Part shown: positions 1 to 5,501 of the stretch, piece by piece | Numbering within the stretch: position 1 is the first letter of the stretch | Layout of the letters: every line of letters begins with the position of its first letter | Origin: an uncultured Alcaligenaceae bacterium | GTDB lineage: Bacteria > Pseudomonadota > Gammaproteobacteria > Burkholderiales > Burkholderiaceae_B | Assembly (NCBI GenBank): GCA_937995985.1 | Contig: CALKIR010000052.1 | Coordinates: forward strand, 1-5,555 | Length of the DNA stretch: 5,555 bases | Reading direction: 5' to 3' | Position numbers and translations under genes: made by a program | Notes under the pieces: model-generated | Told to the model about the DNA's origin: nothing | Databases searched by the model: none | What the model saw: only the letters and a program-made list of their open reading frames with translations

Positions 1-85
1 TGGTGCCCAGAAGAGGATTTGAACCTCCACACCTTTCGGTACATGGACCTGAACCATGCGCGTCTACCAATTCCGCCATCTGGGC
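1..85 (-). tRNA. tRNA-Leu (anticodon CAG), complete, with encoded CCA
   Basis: Read on the minus strand this folds into a complete class II tRNA. The acceptor stem is GCCCAGA/TCTGGGC, the discriminator is A and the 3' CCA is encoded (positions 3-1). The D stem is GCG/CGC. The anticodon stem CATGG/CCATG encloses loop TTCAGGT, giving anticodon CAG (plus-strand CTG at 49-51), which reads CUG leucine codons. A long variable arm with stem ACC/GGT and loop GAAA is typical of Leu/Ser tRNAs. The T stem GGAGG/CCTCT encloses TTCAAAT. The gene ends flush with the window edge, so anything downstream is not visible. It is divergent from rnr. Confidence 0.97.
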
Positions 86-117
86 ATATCCATACAAAAT
101 TGCAGTGTAAAAATTAA

Positions 118-146
118 ATATTAACTAATTTATTTAAAAAAACCAA
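118..146 (-). promoter_or_regulatory. Candidate promoter for tRNA-Leu
   Basis: On the minus strand TTGGTT (146-141) is separated by 17 nt from TAATAT (123-118). The match is only 3/6 and 4/6 to the sigma70 boxes, but it lies in an AT-rich stretch about 33 nt upstream of the mature tRNA 5' end, leaving room for a short leader removed by RNase P. A competing -10, TACACT (109-104), has no good -35. A promoter is expected here; the exact boxes are uncertain. Confidence 0.25.
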
Positions 147-163
147 GATGGTTCTGCTATAGT
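134..163 (+). promoter_or_regulatory. Candidate distal promoter for rnr
   Basis: TTAAAA (134-139), an 18-nt spacer and TATAGT (158-163). The -10 is preceded by TG plus one base (TGCTATAGT), an extended -10 arrangement. The predicted start near 170 would give a leader of about 100 nt before rnr. It overlaps the candidate tRNA-Leu promoter on the other strand. Seen by eye only. Confidence 0.35.
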
Positions 164-210
164 GGCATTTATGCAAAACAAAGAATAACAATTTTGCCGA
201 ACCGATTTAG

Positions 211-228
211 CCGCTCTTTCAAGTGCGG
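211..228. promoter_or_regulatory. Near-perfect dyad (possible operator) at the rnr promoter
   Basis: CCGCTCTT (211-218) and AAGTGCGG (221-228) are inverted repeats matching at 7 of 8 positions around a 2-nt centre. The dyad lies where a -35 hexamer would be for the extended -10 at 229-237, so a bound protein could affect rnr transcription. As RNA the arms could form only a weak hairpin with one mismatch, and no T-tract follows directly, so a terminator is unlikely. No specific regulator is recognised. Confidence 0.3.
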
Positions 229-237
229 TGTTATAAT
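229..237 (+). promoter_or_regulatory. Extended -10 promoter of rnr
   Basis: TGTTATAAT is a perfect extended -10 element: TG, one base, then consensus TATAAT at 232-237. No good -35 is found at 16-18 nt upstream, as is common for extended -10 promoters. The start would fall near 244, giving a leader of roughly 28 nt before the rnr ATG at 272. It is the best promoter candidate for the rnr-rlmB operon. Confidence 0.5.
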
Positions 238-271
238 CATTTTAAAAACAATGATATAGGCATACATATTA

Positions 272-2671
272 ATGACTACTGCCAACAATAAGGCATCAAA
301 AATTTTTTTACGAGAACATTTACCCCCTGACTTTGATCCATCAACGCCTAGTCGAGAAGCCATTCTGGCTGTTTTAAGACAGGCAGCTACTGCGTTGAGT
401 ATGCAACAGCTTGCAGAATCTCTTGGTGTGGATTATCCGTTGTCTGTGGGCACGATGAGACGCATCAATGCGATGCAGCGTGATGGTCAACTCAATATTG
501 ACGCGCAACAGCGTATAACAGTGAATACAAAGACAAAGTTTATTTCAGGTCGTGTACAGGGCCACCGCGATGGTTTTGGCTTTCTAATTCGTGATGATGG
601 TGGTCCTGATTTATATTTATCCCCACGTGAAATGTTACGAGTGCTGCATGGGGACCGTGTTTTGGTTCGTGGCGATCATCATTATAAAGGTCGTCCAGAA
701 GGAATAATTGTTGAGGTTTTAGAAAGCCAAACCAATCGTTTAGTAGGTCGCTTTGTCAAAGAGGGGGGAATATGCAGTGTGATCCCTGAGGACAGGCGTA
801 TTAAGCACGATATTTTTGTGGTGCCACAGGACTCAGGTGGGGCCAAGAATGGACAAGTGGTGGTCGTTGAGATTACTCGTCAGCCTTCTGAGCACATGCA
901 GCCAATGGGTCGAGTTGTAGAGGTGCTAGGTGCCATTGATGACCCAGGCATGGAAATAGAAATTGCAGTGCGCAAATTTGATGTGCCTCATGAATTCTCT
1001 TCGGCGGCATTGAAGCAGGCTAAATCATTGCCTCGTGAAGTGCGAAGTGACGAGTTTAAGGGCCGAGTAGACTTGCGAGCAGTGCCTTTTATAACCATAG
1101 ATGGTGCCGATGCGCGTGATTTTGATGATGCTATTTATGTGCAAAAAACGGATATAGGACGGGGTAAGCGGTACCGTCCTGGCTGGCGTCTTCTAGTAGC
1201 TATTTCAGATGTGAGTCATTATGTGCGGCCTAATGATCCCATTGATATCGATGCTTTAGCGCGCGGGACGAGCGTATATTTTCCTCGCCGTGTCATACCG
1301 ATGCTGCCAGAAGAGTTATCAAATGGTATTTGTTCTTTAAATCCCCATGTGGATAGGCTGGTGTTGGTCTGTGATATGGTGATTCCCGCTGATGGCGCTC
1401 GTAAAGGGGTGGTAACTGCTTATCAATTTTATCCAGCTGTAATCCGTTCTTGGGCGCGTACTACTTATGAGCAGGTATGGGATGCTTTGCAGCAGCCTAA
1501 TGGTCCTGCTGCTGCGCAGCTAGGAACCGTGCTGCCAATGGTCGAAACTGCCTATGAGCTTTATCAGGCATTGGCTGAGCAACGGCGCGAACGGGGGGGA
1601 ATCGAGTTCGAAACCGTAGAAACACAAATTGTCTGCAATGAGTTAGGGCGTATTGAGCGCATTGAGCCCTTAATACGTAATGATGCGCACCGCTTAATCG
1701 AAGAGTTTATGTTGGCCGCCAATACTTCTGCGGCAGATTTTATTGCGCGCAACAAGCGTACCGCCTTATACCGTGTGCACGAAGGGCCTACCCCTGAAAA
1801 ACTAGAAGCATTGCGAGGCTTTCTAAAGACCTTGGGCTTGCATCTAGGGGGAGGAGATGAGCCTACTTATCATGATTATGCTCGCTTAATTCAGGTGGCA
1901 CGAGCACGTGATGATTTCGAAATCATTCAAACTATGATTCTTAGGTCCATGCAGCAGGCTCTCTATAGCCCTGAGAATAGTGGTCACTTTGGTTTAGCCT
2001 ATGACCGCTATATGCATTTTACTGCTCCTATACGCAGGTATCCTGATTTATTAACTCATCGCACCATCCATGCTATTTTAAATTCCAAAAAATACGTACC
2101 TCATATTGAATTAGATTTTGATACTGAGGGCTTAACAAAAAAAGAGTATGAGCAAGCAGTTTGGGAGCAGCTCGGAGTAGTGCTGTCAGCTCGAGAGCGG
2201 CGTGCCGACGATGCTTCGTACGATGTTATGGCATGGTTGAAATGCTACTTTGCCCAAGAGCATATTGGTGAGATTTTTAGTGGTCGCATTACTGGGGTTA
2301 CACAGTTTGGCATTTTTGTAACCTTAGACAGTTTATACATAGAAGGACTGGTTCATATTTCAGAGCTAGGAACGGATTATTTTATTTTTAATGAGGCCAC
2401 GCATGAGTTGGTAGGGGAGCGCACGGGTATCCGATACCGTTTAACGGATAGGGTTCAAGTACAAATTGCTAATGTCAGTTTAGAAGAACGTCAAATTGAT
2501 TTTCATTTGGTTGAAGGGGTAGGAGTTTCAGCCACTCGTCCTCAAGCCCCGACAGCCAGTCGCGCAATGCGTAAGGCGGCGCCAGCTAAGCCTGCTTCCG
2601 TTCCTTCACGACGGCAGGCGAAAAAACGCAGCACTCCTCGATTATCAAAACGAAGCGGGAAAAGAAGTTAA
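272..2671 (+). CDS. rnr: Ribonuclease R (3'-5' exoribonuclease)
   Basis: A 799-residue RNase R of the RNase II/RNB family, close to the usual 800-odd residues. The family degrades RNA processively 3' to 5', including structured RNA, in mRNA turnover, rRNA quality control and trans-translation. Domains in order: winged-helix-like N-terminus (about 25-85), two cold-shock/OB domains (about 90-150 and 155-220), RNB catalytic domain (about 265-600), S1 RNA-binding domain (about 664-747), and a Lys/Arg-rich tail (about 763-799). The catalytic motif IDGADARDFDDAI holds D277, D283, D285 and D286, the metal-binding aspartates. Y336 in GTSVYFP probably corresponds to the substrate-clamping tyrosine, and the RRYPDLLTHR signature is at 588-597. 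Start: an in-frame TAG lies at 257-259, and a weak AGG (258-260) sits 11 nt before the ATG. It is first in an operon with rlmB. No missing catalytic residue or frameshift is seen. Confidence 0.97.
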   Translation: MTTANNKASKIFLREHLPPDFDPSTPSREAILAVLRQAATALSMQQLAESLGVDYPLSVGTMRRINAMQRDGQLNIDAQQRITVNTKTKFISGRVQGHRDGFGFLIRDDGGPDLYLSPREMLRVLHGDRVLVRGDHHYKGRPEGIIVEVLESQTNRLVGRFVKEGGICSVIPEDRRIKHDIFVVPQDSGGAKNGQVVVVEITRQPSEHMQPMGRVVEVLGAIDDPGMEIEIAVRKFDVPHEFSSAALKQAKSLPREVRSDEFKGRVDLRAVPFITIDGADARDFDDAIYVQKTDIGRGKRYRPGWRLLVAISDVSHYVRPNDPIDIDALARGTSVYFPRRVIPMLPEELSNGICSLNPHVDRLVLVCDMVIPADGARKGVVTAYQFYPAVIRSWARTTYEQVWDALQQPNGPAAAQLGTVLPMVETAYELYQALAEQRRERGGIEFETVETQIVCNELGRIERIEPLIRNDAHRLIEEFMLAANTSAADFIARNKRTALYRVHEGPTPEKLEALRGFLKTLGLHLGGGDEPTYHDYARLIQVARARDDFEIIQTMILRSMQQALYSPENSGHFGLAYDRYMHFTAPIRRYPDLLTHRTIHAILNSKKYVPHIELDFDTEGLTKKEYEQAVWEQLGVVLSARERRADDASYDVMAWLKCYFAQEHIGEIFSGRITGVTQFGIFVTLDSLYIEGLVHISELGTDYFIFNEATHELVGERTGIRYRLTDRVQVQIANVSLEERQIDFHLVEGVGVSATRPQAPTASRAMRKAAPAKPASVPSRRQAKKRSTPRLSKRSGKRS

Positions 2672-2674
2672 TTT

Positions 2675-3418
2675 ATGACAACTCAGAATTTATTAGGTTT
2701 TCATGCGGTGCGTGCCCGTTTGCAGCAGGCGCCTGATACCTTAATACAAGTTTATTATGACGGTACACGCCGTGATAGGCGGACGCAGCAGCTGCTTGAT
2801 CGCTTGCAGCAAGCCAAAGTAAAAGCTGTCGCCGCAGAAAAAAGTGCACTTGATCGGTTGGCTCAAGGGCGGCGCCATCAAGGGGTTGTAGCGGTAGCGC
2901 AACAGTTAAGCTTGGCTACGGACGTATTTACCTTACTTGATGAGTTGGCCACACAAAATATTGTGCCGTTTTTATTGATTTTAGATGGGGTAACTGACCC
3001 ACATAACTTAGGGGCATGTTTGCGTACGGCTGATGCTGCTGGAGTGCATGCGGTGATTGCTCCTAAGGATGGTGCAGTGGGGCTGACTCCGGTGGTGCGA
3101 CGGGTAGCCTGTGGCGCTGCAGAGACTGTTCCCTATATACAGGTCACGAATCTTGCTCGCACCATGCGAGCACTTAAAGAGCGGCAGATTTGGCTCTATG
3201 GCACAGATGATCAAGGTGAGCATGAATTGCATACGCTTGATCTCAAGGCTCAGCCCATGGCTTGGGTGATGGGGGCAGAAGGGGAGGGAATGCGCCGCCT
3301 GACTAGAGAGGCCTGCGATATGCTGGTTAAAATCCCGATGTTAGGGCAAGTAGAAAGCTTAAATGTAAGTGTTGCTACCGCTTTGTGTCTTTATGAGTAT
3401 GTCCGCCAAAACAACTAG
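2675..3418 (+). CDS. rlmB: 23S rRNA (guanosine-2'-O-)-methyltransferase RlmB
   Basis: A 247-residue TrmH-family SPOUT methyltransferase of normal RlmB length. RlmB methylates the ribose of G2251 (E. coli numbering) in the 23S rRNA P-loop, using S-adenosylmethionine. The N-terminal L30e-like substrate-binding domain spans about 1-80 (opening LLGFHAVRARL; RRHQGVVAVA at 66-75). The knotted catalytic domain follows. Motif 1 is LDGVTDPHNLGACLRTA (103-119) with N111 and catalytic-type R117. Motif 2 is VMGAEGEGMRRL (198-209) with E202. Motif 3 is IPMLGQVESLNVSVATAL (220-237) with N230, forming the SAM-binding knot. The ATG lies 3 nt after the rnr stop. Its only ribosome-binding match is a poor AGAAG (2663-2667) inside the rnr end, so translation is probably coupled to rnr. 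The rnr-rlmB pair is a familiar proteobacterial arrangement. TrmH-family members are similar to each other, but this context and domain layout favour RlmB. Confidence 0.95.
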   Translation: MTTQNLLGFHAVRARLQQAPDTLIQVYYDGTRRDRRTQQLLDRLQQAKVKAVAAEKSALDRLAQGRRHQGVVAVAQQLSLATDVFTLLDELATQNIVPFLLILDGVTDPHNLGACLRTADAAGVHAVIAPKDGAVGLTPVVRRVACGAAETVPYIQVTNLARTMRALKERQIWLYGTDDQGEHELHTLDLKAQPMAWVMGAEGEGMRRLTREACDMLVKIPMLGQVESLNVSVATALCLYEYVRQNN

Positions 3419-3424
3419 AGTTGT
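3411..3424. repeat. Perfect 6-bp inverted repeat across the rlmB stop codon
   Basis: ACAACT (3411-3416) and AGTTGT (3419-3424) flank AG, so the rlmB stop TAG (3416-3418) lies at the centre. The RNA could form a 5-bp stem with a 4-nt loop. No T-rich tract follows, so it does not look like a Rho-independent terminator. It could be a minor 3'-end structure or chance. Confidence 0.35.
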
Positions 3425-3437
3425 CCAGCCTACAGCA

Positions 3438-3468
3438 CTGATATTTGCTAATGCCCCATATTTATAAG
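3438..3468 (+). promoter_or_regulatory. Candidate promoter for the PLP enzyme gene
   Basis: CTGATA (3438-3443, 4/6) and TATAAG (3463-3468, 5/6) are separated by a rather long 19-nt spacer. The predicted start near 3475 would give a leader of about 60 nt. The gene is 117 nt downstream of rlmB with no clear terminator between, so read-through from rnr-rlmB is also possible. Weak call. Confidence 0.3.
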
Positions 3469-3535
3469 GCAGTATGCTAATAATGCTCAAGGTAGATGAG
3501 CGTCTCGTTCAGTATTAGACAACCTAGGGAAATAA

Positions 3536-4780
3536 ATGGAAAAAGAGCAGATTAGCACGCGTATATTGCACCATGACAGGCGGCAAGGCTCTGAGGCCGG
3601 TGCAGTGCATCAGCCCATTCATGTCAGTGCAGAGTTTGCCTTTACGCGCGCGCAAGACCTAATAGATGTTTTTCAAGGGCGTCCTGGATTTACTTATGCG
3701 CGCCAGGCAACCCCTTCAATTGCACGCTTAGAGCATTTGATTAATGATATCGAGGGGGGGCAAGGAACAATTTGCTTTGCCTCTGGTATGGCTGCACTAA
3801 GCGCTGTTTTTTTTACTTTGTTACGCTCCGGCGACCATGTGATTAGCAGCCGCTATTTATTTGGTAATACTAATAGTCTGTATCAAACCTTGAAAAACTT
3901 CGGTGTTGAGGTGAGCTTGGTGGATGCCTGCGATTTGAACGCAGTAACTCAGGCATGGCGCCCAAACACCCGCATGGTTTTTTCAGAAAGCATTGCAAAT
4001 CCAGGAACACAAATTGCTGATTTAACGGGTATTGGTGCCTTGTGTGCAGCGCGTAAGGTTCCTTTTGTCTTAGATAACACGCTTAGCACGCCTTGGTTGG
4101 CTCGCGGCAGTCAGTTTAAAGCAGCATTGGTTATTAACTCCTTATCTAAGGCTTTAGCGGGCCATGGCAATGTATTAGGAGGTGCCGTTACAGACACTGG
4201 CTGTTTTGATTGGGCAGATTATCCAAATATTTTTGCCAATTACCGTCAAGGCGCAACAGCAAATTGGGCGTTAACTCAAATACGTAAAAAGGGATTGCGG
4301 GATATGGGAGCTGCCCTTTCAGGGGAGTCTGCCCATAAAATAGCGGTAGGATTAGAAACGCTCGACTTGCGTATGCAGCATGTGTGCCACAGCGCATTAC
4401 ACATCGCACAGTTCTTAGAAGCTCATCCGCTCGTTGCCCAGGTGCATTACCCCGGCTTAGCTAATCATCCCCAGCATGAACGAGCTCGGGCCTATTTCCC
4501 ACGAGGTTATGGAGGACTTTTGAGCTTTGTGCTTAGCTCTGAGGTTGATTTGTTGCGGTTTTTAGACCACTTAAAGGTTATTATATTATCTACCCACTTA
4601 GGAGATAGCCGCAGCCTGATTTTACCAGTGGCGCAGACTATTTATTATGAGATGGGTGCAGAAATGAGAAAGATCATGGGAGTTGATGATCGTCTATTGC
4701 GTCTTTCCGTCGGTTTAGAAGATCCTAATGATATACAAAAAGACCTCGAAAGAGCATTAATGTTTGCGTCTGAGGGTTGA
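3536..4780 (+). CDS. PLP-dependent Cys/Met metabolism enzyme, cystathionine gamma-synthase superfamily
   Basis: A 414-residue fold-type I PLP enzyme, full length for the family (about 380-430). The family includes cystathionine gamma-synthase, O-acetyl/succinylhomoserine sulfhydrylase, and cystathionine and methionine lyases, all cytoplasmic tetramers acting on sulfur amino acids. Visible residues: K205 in NSLSKALAGHGN as the Schiff-base lysine; D180 in VLDNTLSTPW contacting the PLP ring nitrogen; ASGMAA (82-87) and Y54/R56 in FTYARQATPS for the phosphate; R389 in LRLSVGLED for the substrate carboxylate. Oddities: F109 (LFGNT) replaces the tyrosine usually stacked on PLP (LYGxT); the usual SLGG/D-x-E-S loop reads HLGDSRS (354-360), with H354 and R359 at normally Ser and Glu positions. 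I recall similar LFGNTNSL proteins in Burkholderiales annotated only as cystathionine gamma-synthase family, so the reaction is left open and metZ is not assigned. RBS AGGGA (3526-3530) is 5 nt before the ATG. Confidence 0.9.
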   Translation: MEKEQISTRILHHDRRQGSEAGAVHQPIHVSAEFAFTRAQDLIDVFQGRPGFTYARQATPSIARLEHLINDIEGGQGTICFASGMAALSAVFFTLLRSGDHVISSRYLFGNTNSLYQTLKNFGVEVSLVDACDLNAVTQAWRPNTRMVFSESIANPGTQIADLTGIGALCAARKVPFVLDNTLSTPWLARGSQFKAALVINSLSKALAGHGNVLGGAVTDTGCFDWADYPNIFANYRQGATANWALTQIRKKGLRDMGAALSGESAHKIAVGLETLDLRMQHVCHSALHIAQFLEAHPLVAQVHYPGLANHPQHERARAYFPRGYGGLLSFVLSSEVDLLRFLDHLKVIILSTHLGDSRSLILPVAQTIYYEMGAEMRKIMGVDDRLLRLSVGLEDPNDIQKDLERALMFASEG

Positions 4781-4886
4781 TTTTGCTTATCATACGGGGT
4801 GATTCTAGATCCTGTAGTTACGCCTTTGGGCAACATTGTTATAGTTTTTGGGCGATTGCTCCTTTGTCGCTAGAAAAGAGTCGATG

Positions 4887-4910
4887 AACATGTTAAAACT
4901 TAACAGTGTT
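4887..4910. promoter_or_regulatory. Palindrome upstream of the hupB promoter (possible regulator site)
   Basis: TGTTAA (4891-4896) and TTAACA (4900-4905) form a perfect 6-bp inverted repeat around AAC. Allowing one bulged G at 4906 extends it by AACA (4887-4890) pairing with TGTT (4907-4910). It is centred about 55 nt upstream of the -35 hexamer, a position suited to an activator. The AT-rich core resembles a Fis site, but the flanking G and C that Fis favours are absent. The regulator is unknown. Confidence 0.35.
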
Positions 4911-4948
4911 GCGGTTGAGAGCAAGGTGGTGGTGTTGCTAATTTCCAC

Positions 4949-4977
4949 TTGACATTGCCATCATTCAAAGGCTTAAT
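4949..4977 (+). promoter_or_regulatory. Promoter of hupB
   Basis: Consensus -35 TTGACA (4949-4954), a 17-nt spacer and CTTAAT (4972-4977, 4/6 to TATAAT). The predicted start near 4984 gives an unusually long leader of about 150 nt. A second candidate (5003-5030) would give about 98 nt. An inverted repeat AGCAA (4920-4924)/TTGCT (4935-4939) lies just upstream of the -35. Confidence 0.55.
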
Positions 4978-5075
4978 AACTGCTTCTGTCTTCACAACAT
5001 AGTTTATGGTAATTGCCGGCTATTTGTAATGACGGTTGCAGACCTAACAAGAAAACGAGTCAATCCATTTTTCAA

Positions 5076-5113
5076 TGAGTGGTGCAACTCTTTTTAGAGT
5101 CGTTACCACCTCA
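5076..5113 (+). promoter_or_regulatory. Stem-loop in the hupB mRNA leader
   Basis: Three stem blocks nest in order: TGAG (5076-5079) with CTCA (5110-5113), TGGT (5080-5083) with ACCA (5105-5108), and ACTCT (5087-5091) with AGAGT (5096-5100) around loop TTTT. One C (5109) is bulged and a small internal loop separates the inner block. The base is 6 nt upstream of the ribosome binding site at 5120-5124, with AATTTT following directly. It could modulate ribosome access, mRNA stability or attenuation. The role is inferred; the pairing is seen in the sequence. Confidence 0.45.
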
Positions 5114-5119
5114 ATTTTC

Positions 5120-5124
5120 AGGGG
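5120..5124 (+). promoter_or_regulatory. Ribosome binding site that fixes the hupB start
   Basis: AGGGG lies 10 nt before the ATG at 5135. An upstream in-frame ATG at 5075 would add 20 residues unlike any HU N-terminus, lacks a ribosome binding site and overlaps the leader stem-loop, so 5135 is preferred. Confidence 0.75.
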
Positions 5125-5134
5125 TAATCCTCAA

Positions 5135-5410
5135 ATGAATAAAACCGAGCTCATAGAATTCATTTCCACTAAGGCCGATTTATCCAAAGCTGATGCCGGA
5201 CGTGCGTTAGATGCTTTCATCGATGCTGTGACAACTACCCTCAAAGAGAAAGAGTCGGTGACATTGGTTGGTTTCGGTACTTTCACTGTTACCGAGCGTG
5301 CAGCACGCACTGGTAGAAACCCACGCACTGGTGAGACCATTGAAATTAAAGAGGCTACCGTGCCACGCTTCCGTCCCGGAAAAGCGCTGCGTGATGCAGT
5401 TAATTCATAG
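5135..5410 (+). CDS. hupB: DNA-binding protein HU (beta-type)
   Basis: A 91-residue HU/IHF-family nucleoid protein, the normal length for HU (about 90). HU binds DNA without strong sequence specificity as a homo- or heterodimer, bending and compacting it and supporting replication, repair and transcription. The N-terminus MNKTELIEFISTKADLSK forms the dimerising helices typical of HU. VGFGTFTV (45-52) enters the beta saddle. The arm motif GRNPRTGE (60-67) carries the conserved RNP, with P63 the residue that intercalates between base pairs. The C-terminus has FRPGKALRDAV (79-89). These fit HU better than IHF, and closely resemble the HupB of Burkholderiales. The gene is monocistronic by appearance: promoter upstream, a tRNA-Val with its own promoter downstream, and no clear intrinsic terminator in between. 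Confidence 0.96.
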   Translation: MNKTELIEFISTKADLSKADAGRALDAFIDAVTTTLKEKESVTLVGFGTFTVTERAARTGRNPRTGETIEIKEATVPRFRPGKALRDAVNS

Positions 5411-5424
5411 GCTAAATTTGGTAC

Positions 5425-5453
5425 TTGCATTTTTTTATTTTCTTATCTATAAT
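5425..5453 (+). promoter_or_regulatory. Promoter of tRNA-Val
   Basis: TTGCAT (5425-5430, 4/6), exactly 17 nt, then consensus TATAAT (5448-5453). The start would fall near 5460, about 42 nt before the mature tRNA 5' end. It begins 15 nt after the hupB stop, so the tRNA (and any following tRNA or gene) can be transcribed independently of hupB. Confidence 0.7.
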
Positions 5454-5462
5454 AATTTTCTT

Positions 5463-5499
5463 TAAGCTTTCTTGTAAAAGATAGCGCATGTAAAGCTTA
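5463..5499 (+). repeat. 8-bp inverted repeat in the tRNA-Val leader
   Basis: TAAGCTTT (5463-5470) and AAAGCTTA (5492-5499) are perfect inverted repeats separated by 21 nt and end 2 nt before the tRNA. Both contain the self-complementary AAGCTT, so they also read as direct repeats of that hexamer. It may shape the 5' leader that RNase P removes, or be chance in AT-rich sequence. Confidence 0.4.
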
Positions 5500-5501
5500 T
5501 T

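Larger units (their letters stand above)
4781..5134. other. 354-nt non-coding region between the PLP enzyme gene and hupB
   Basis: No coding sequence is supported on either strand. The first 100 nt show nothing strong: only a weak bulged hairpin near 4816-4834 (GTT-AC-GCC pairing with GGC-AAC) before TTTTT at 4845-4849, which is too poor to call a terminator. The remainder holds a palindrome (4887-4910), a TTGACA promoter (4949-4977), a second weaker promoter candidate (TTTATG 5003-5008, 16 nt, TGTAAT 5025-5030) and a stem-loop just before the hupB ribosome binding site. Confidence 0.6.

Noticed and set aside
173..197. Inverted repeat GCAAAA/TTTTGC between the two rnr promoter candidates
   Set aside because: Six AT-rich pairs with a 13-nt loop and no T-tract; likely chance in this AT-rich spacer.
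221..229. AAGTGCGGT, identical to the core of the Haemophilus/Pasteurellaceae DNA uptake signal
   Set aside because: It is the only copy noticed in 5.5 kb and the proteins look betaproteobacterial, where this signal is not used. A single 9-mer is compatible with chance, and it also forms one arm of the local dyad.
304..310. T TTT TTA slippery heptamer in frame at rnr codons 11-13
   Set aside because: No strong downstream stem or pseudoknot is evident, the RNase R frame is intact throughout, and an ordinary Ile-Phe-Leu explains it.
169..363. 64-codon minus-strand reading frame across the rnr start
   Set aside because: It covers the rnr promoter region and the rnr 5' end, has an AT-rich hydrophobic translation without family features, and runs toward tRNA-Leu without a clear ribosome binding site.
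3446..3481. Direct repeat TGCTAAT (3446-3452 and 3475-3481) upstream of the PLP enzyme gene
   Set aside because: Seven bases of low-complexity sequence 29 nt apart can arise by chance, and no known regulator motif is matched.
5075..5134. N-terminal extension of HU from an upstream ATG
   Set aside because: The 20 extra residues do not resemble HU, there is no ribosome binding site before 5075, and a good AGGGG precedes the ATG at 5135, which begins the canonical MNKTELI.
5131..5430. Open reading frame of 99 codons on the minus strand opposite hupB
   Set aside because: It is a shadow of the hupB coding frame with no recognisable protein features or ribosome binding site. The same applies to the minus-strand frames at 1564-1755, 3008-3232, 4188-4409 and 4645-4836.
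5395..5436. Possible hupB terminator ending in T7 (5430-5436)
   Set aside because: The only pairing before the T-run is TGCA/TGCA and AATT/AATT across a large internal loop, too weak to call. The T-run is also the spacer of the tRNA-Val promoter.
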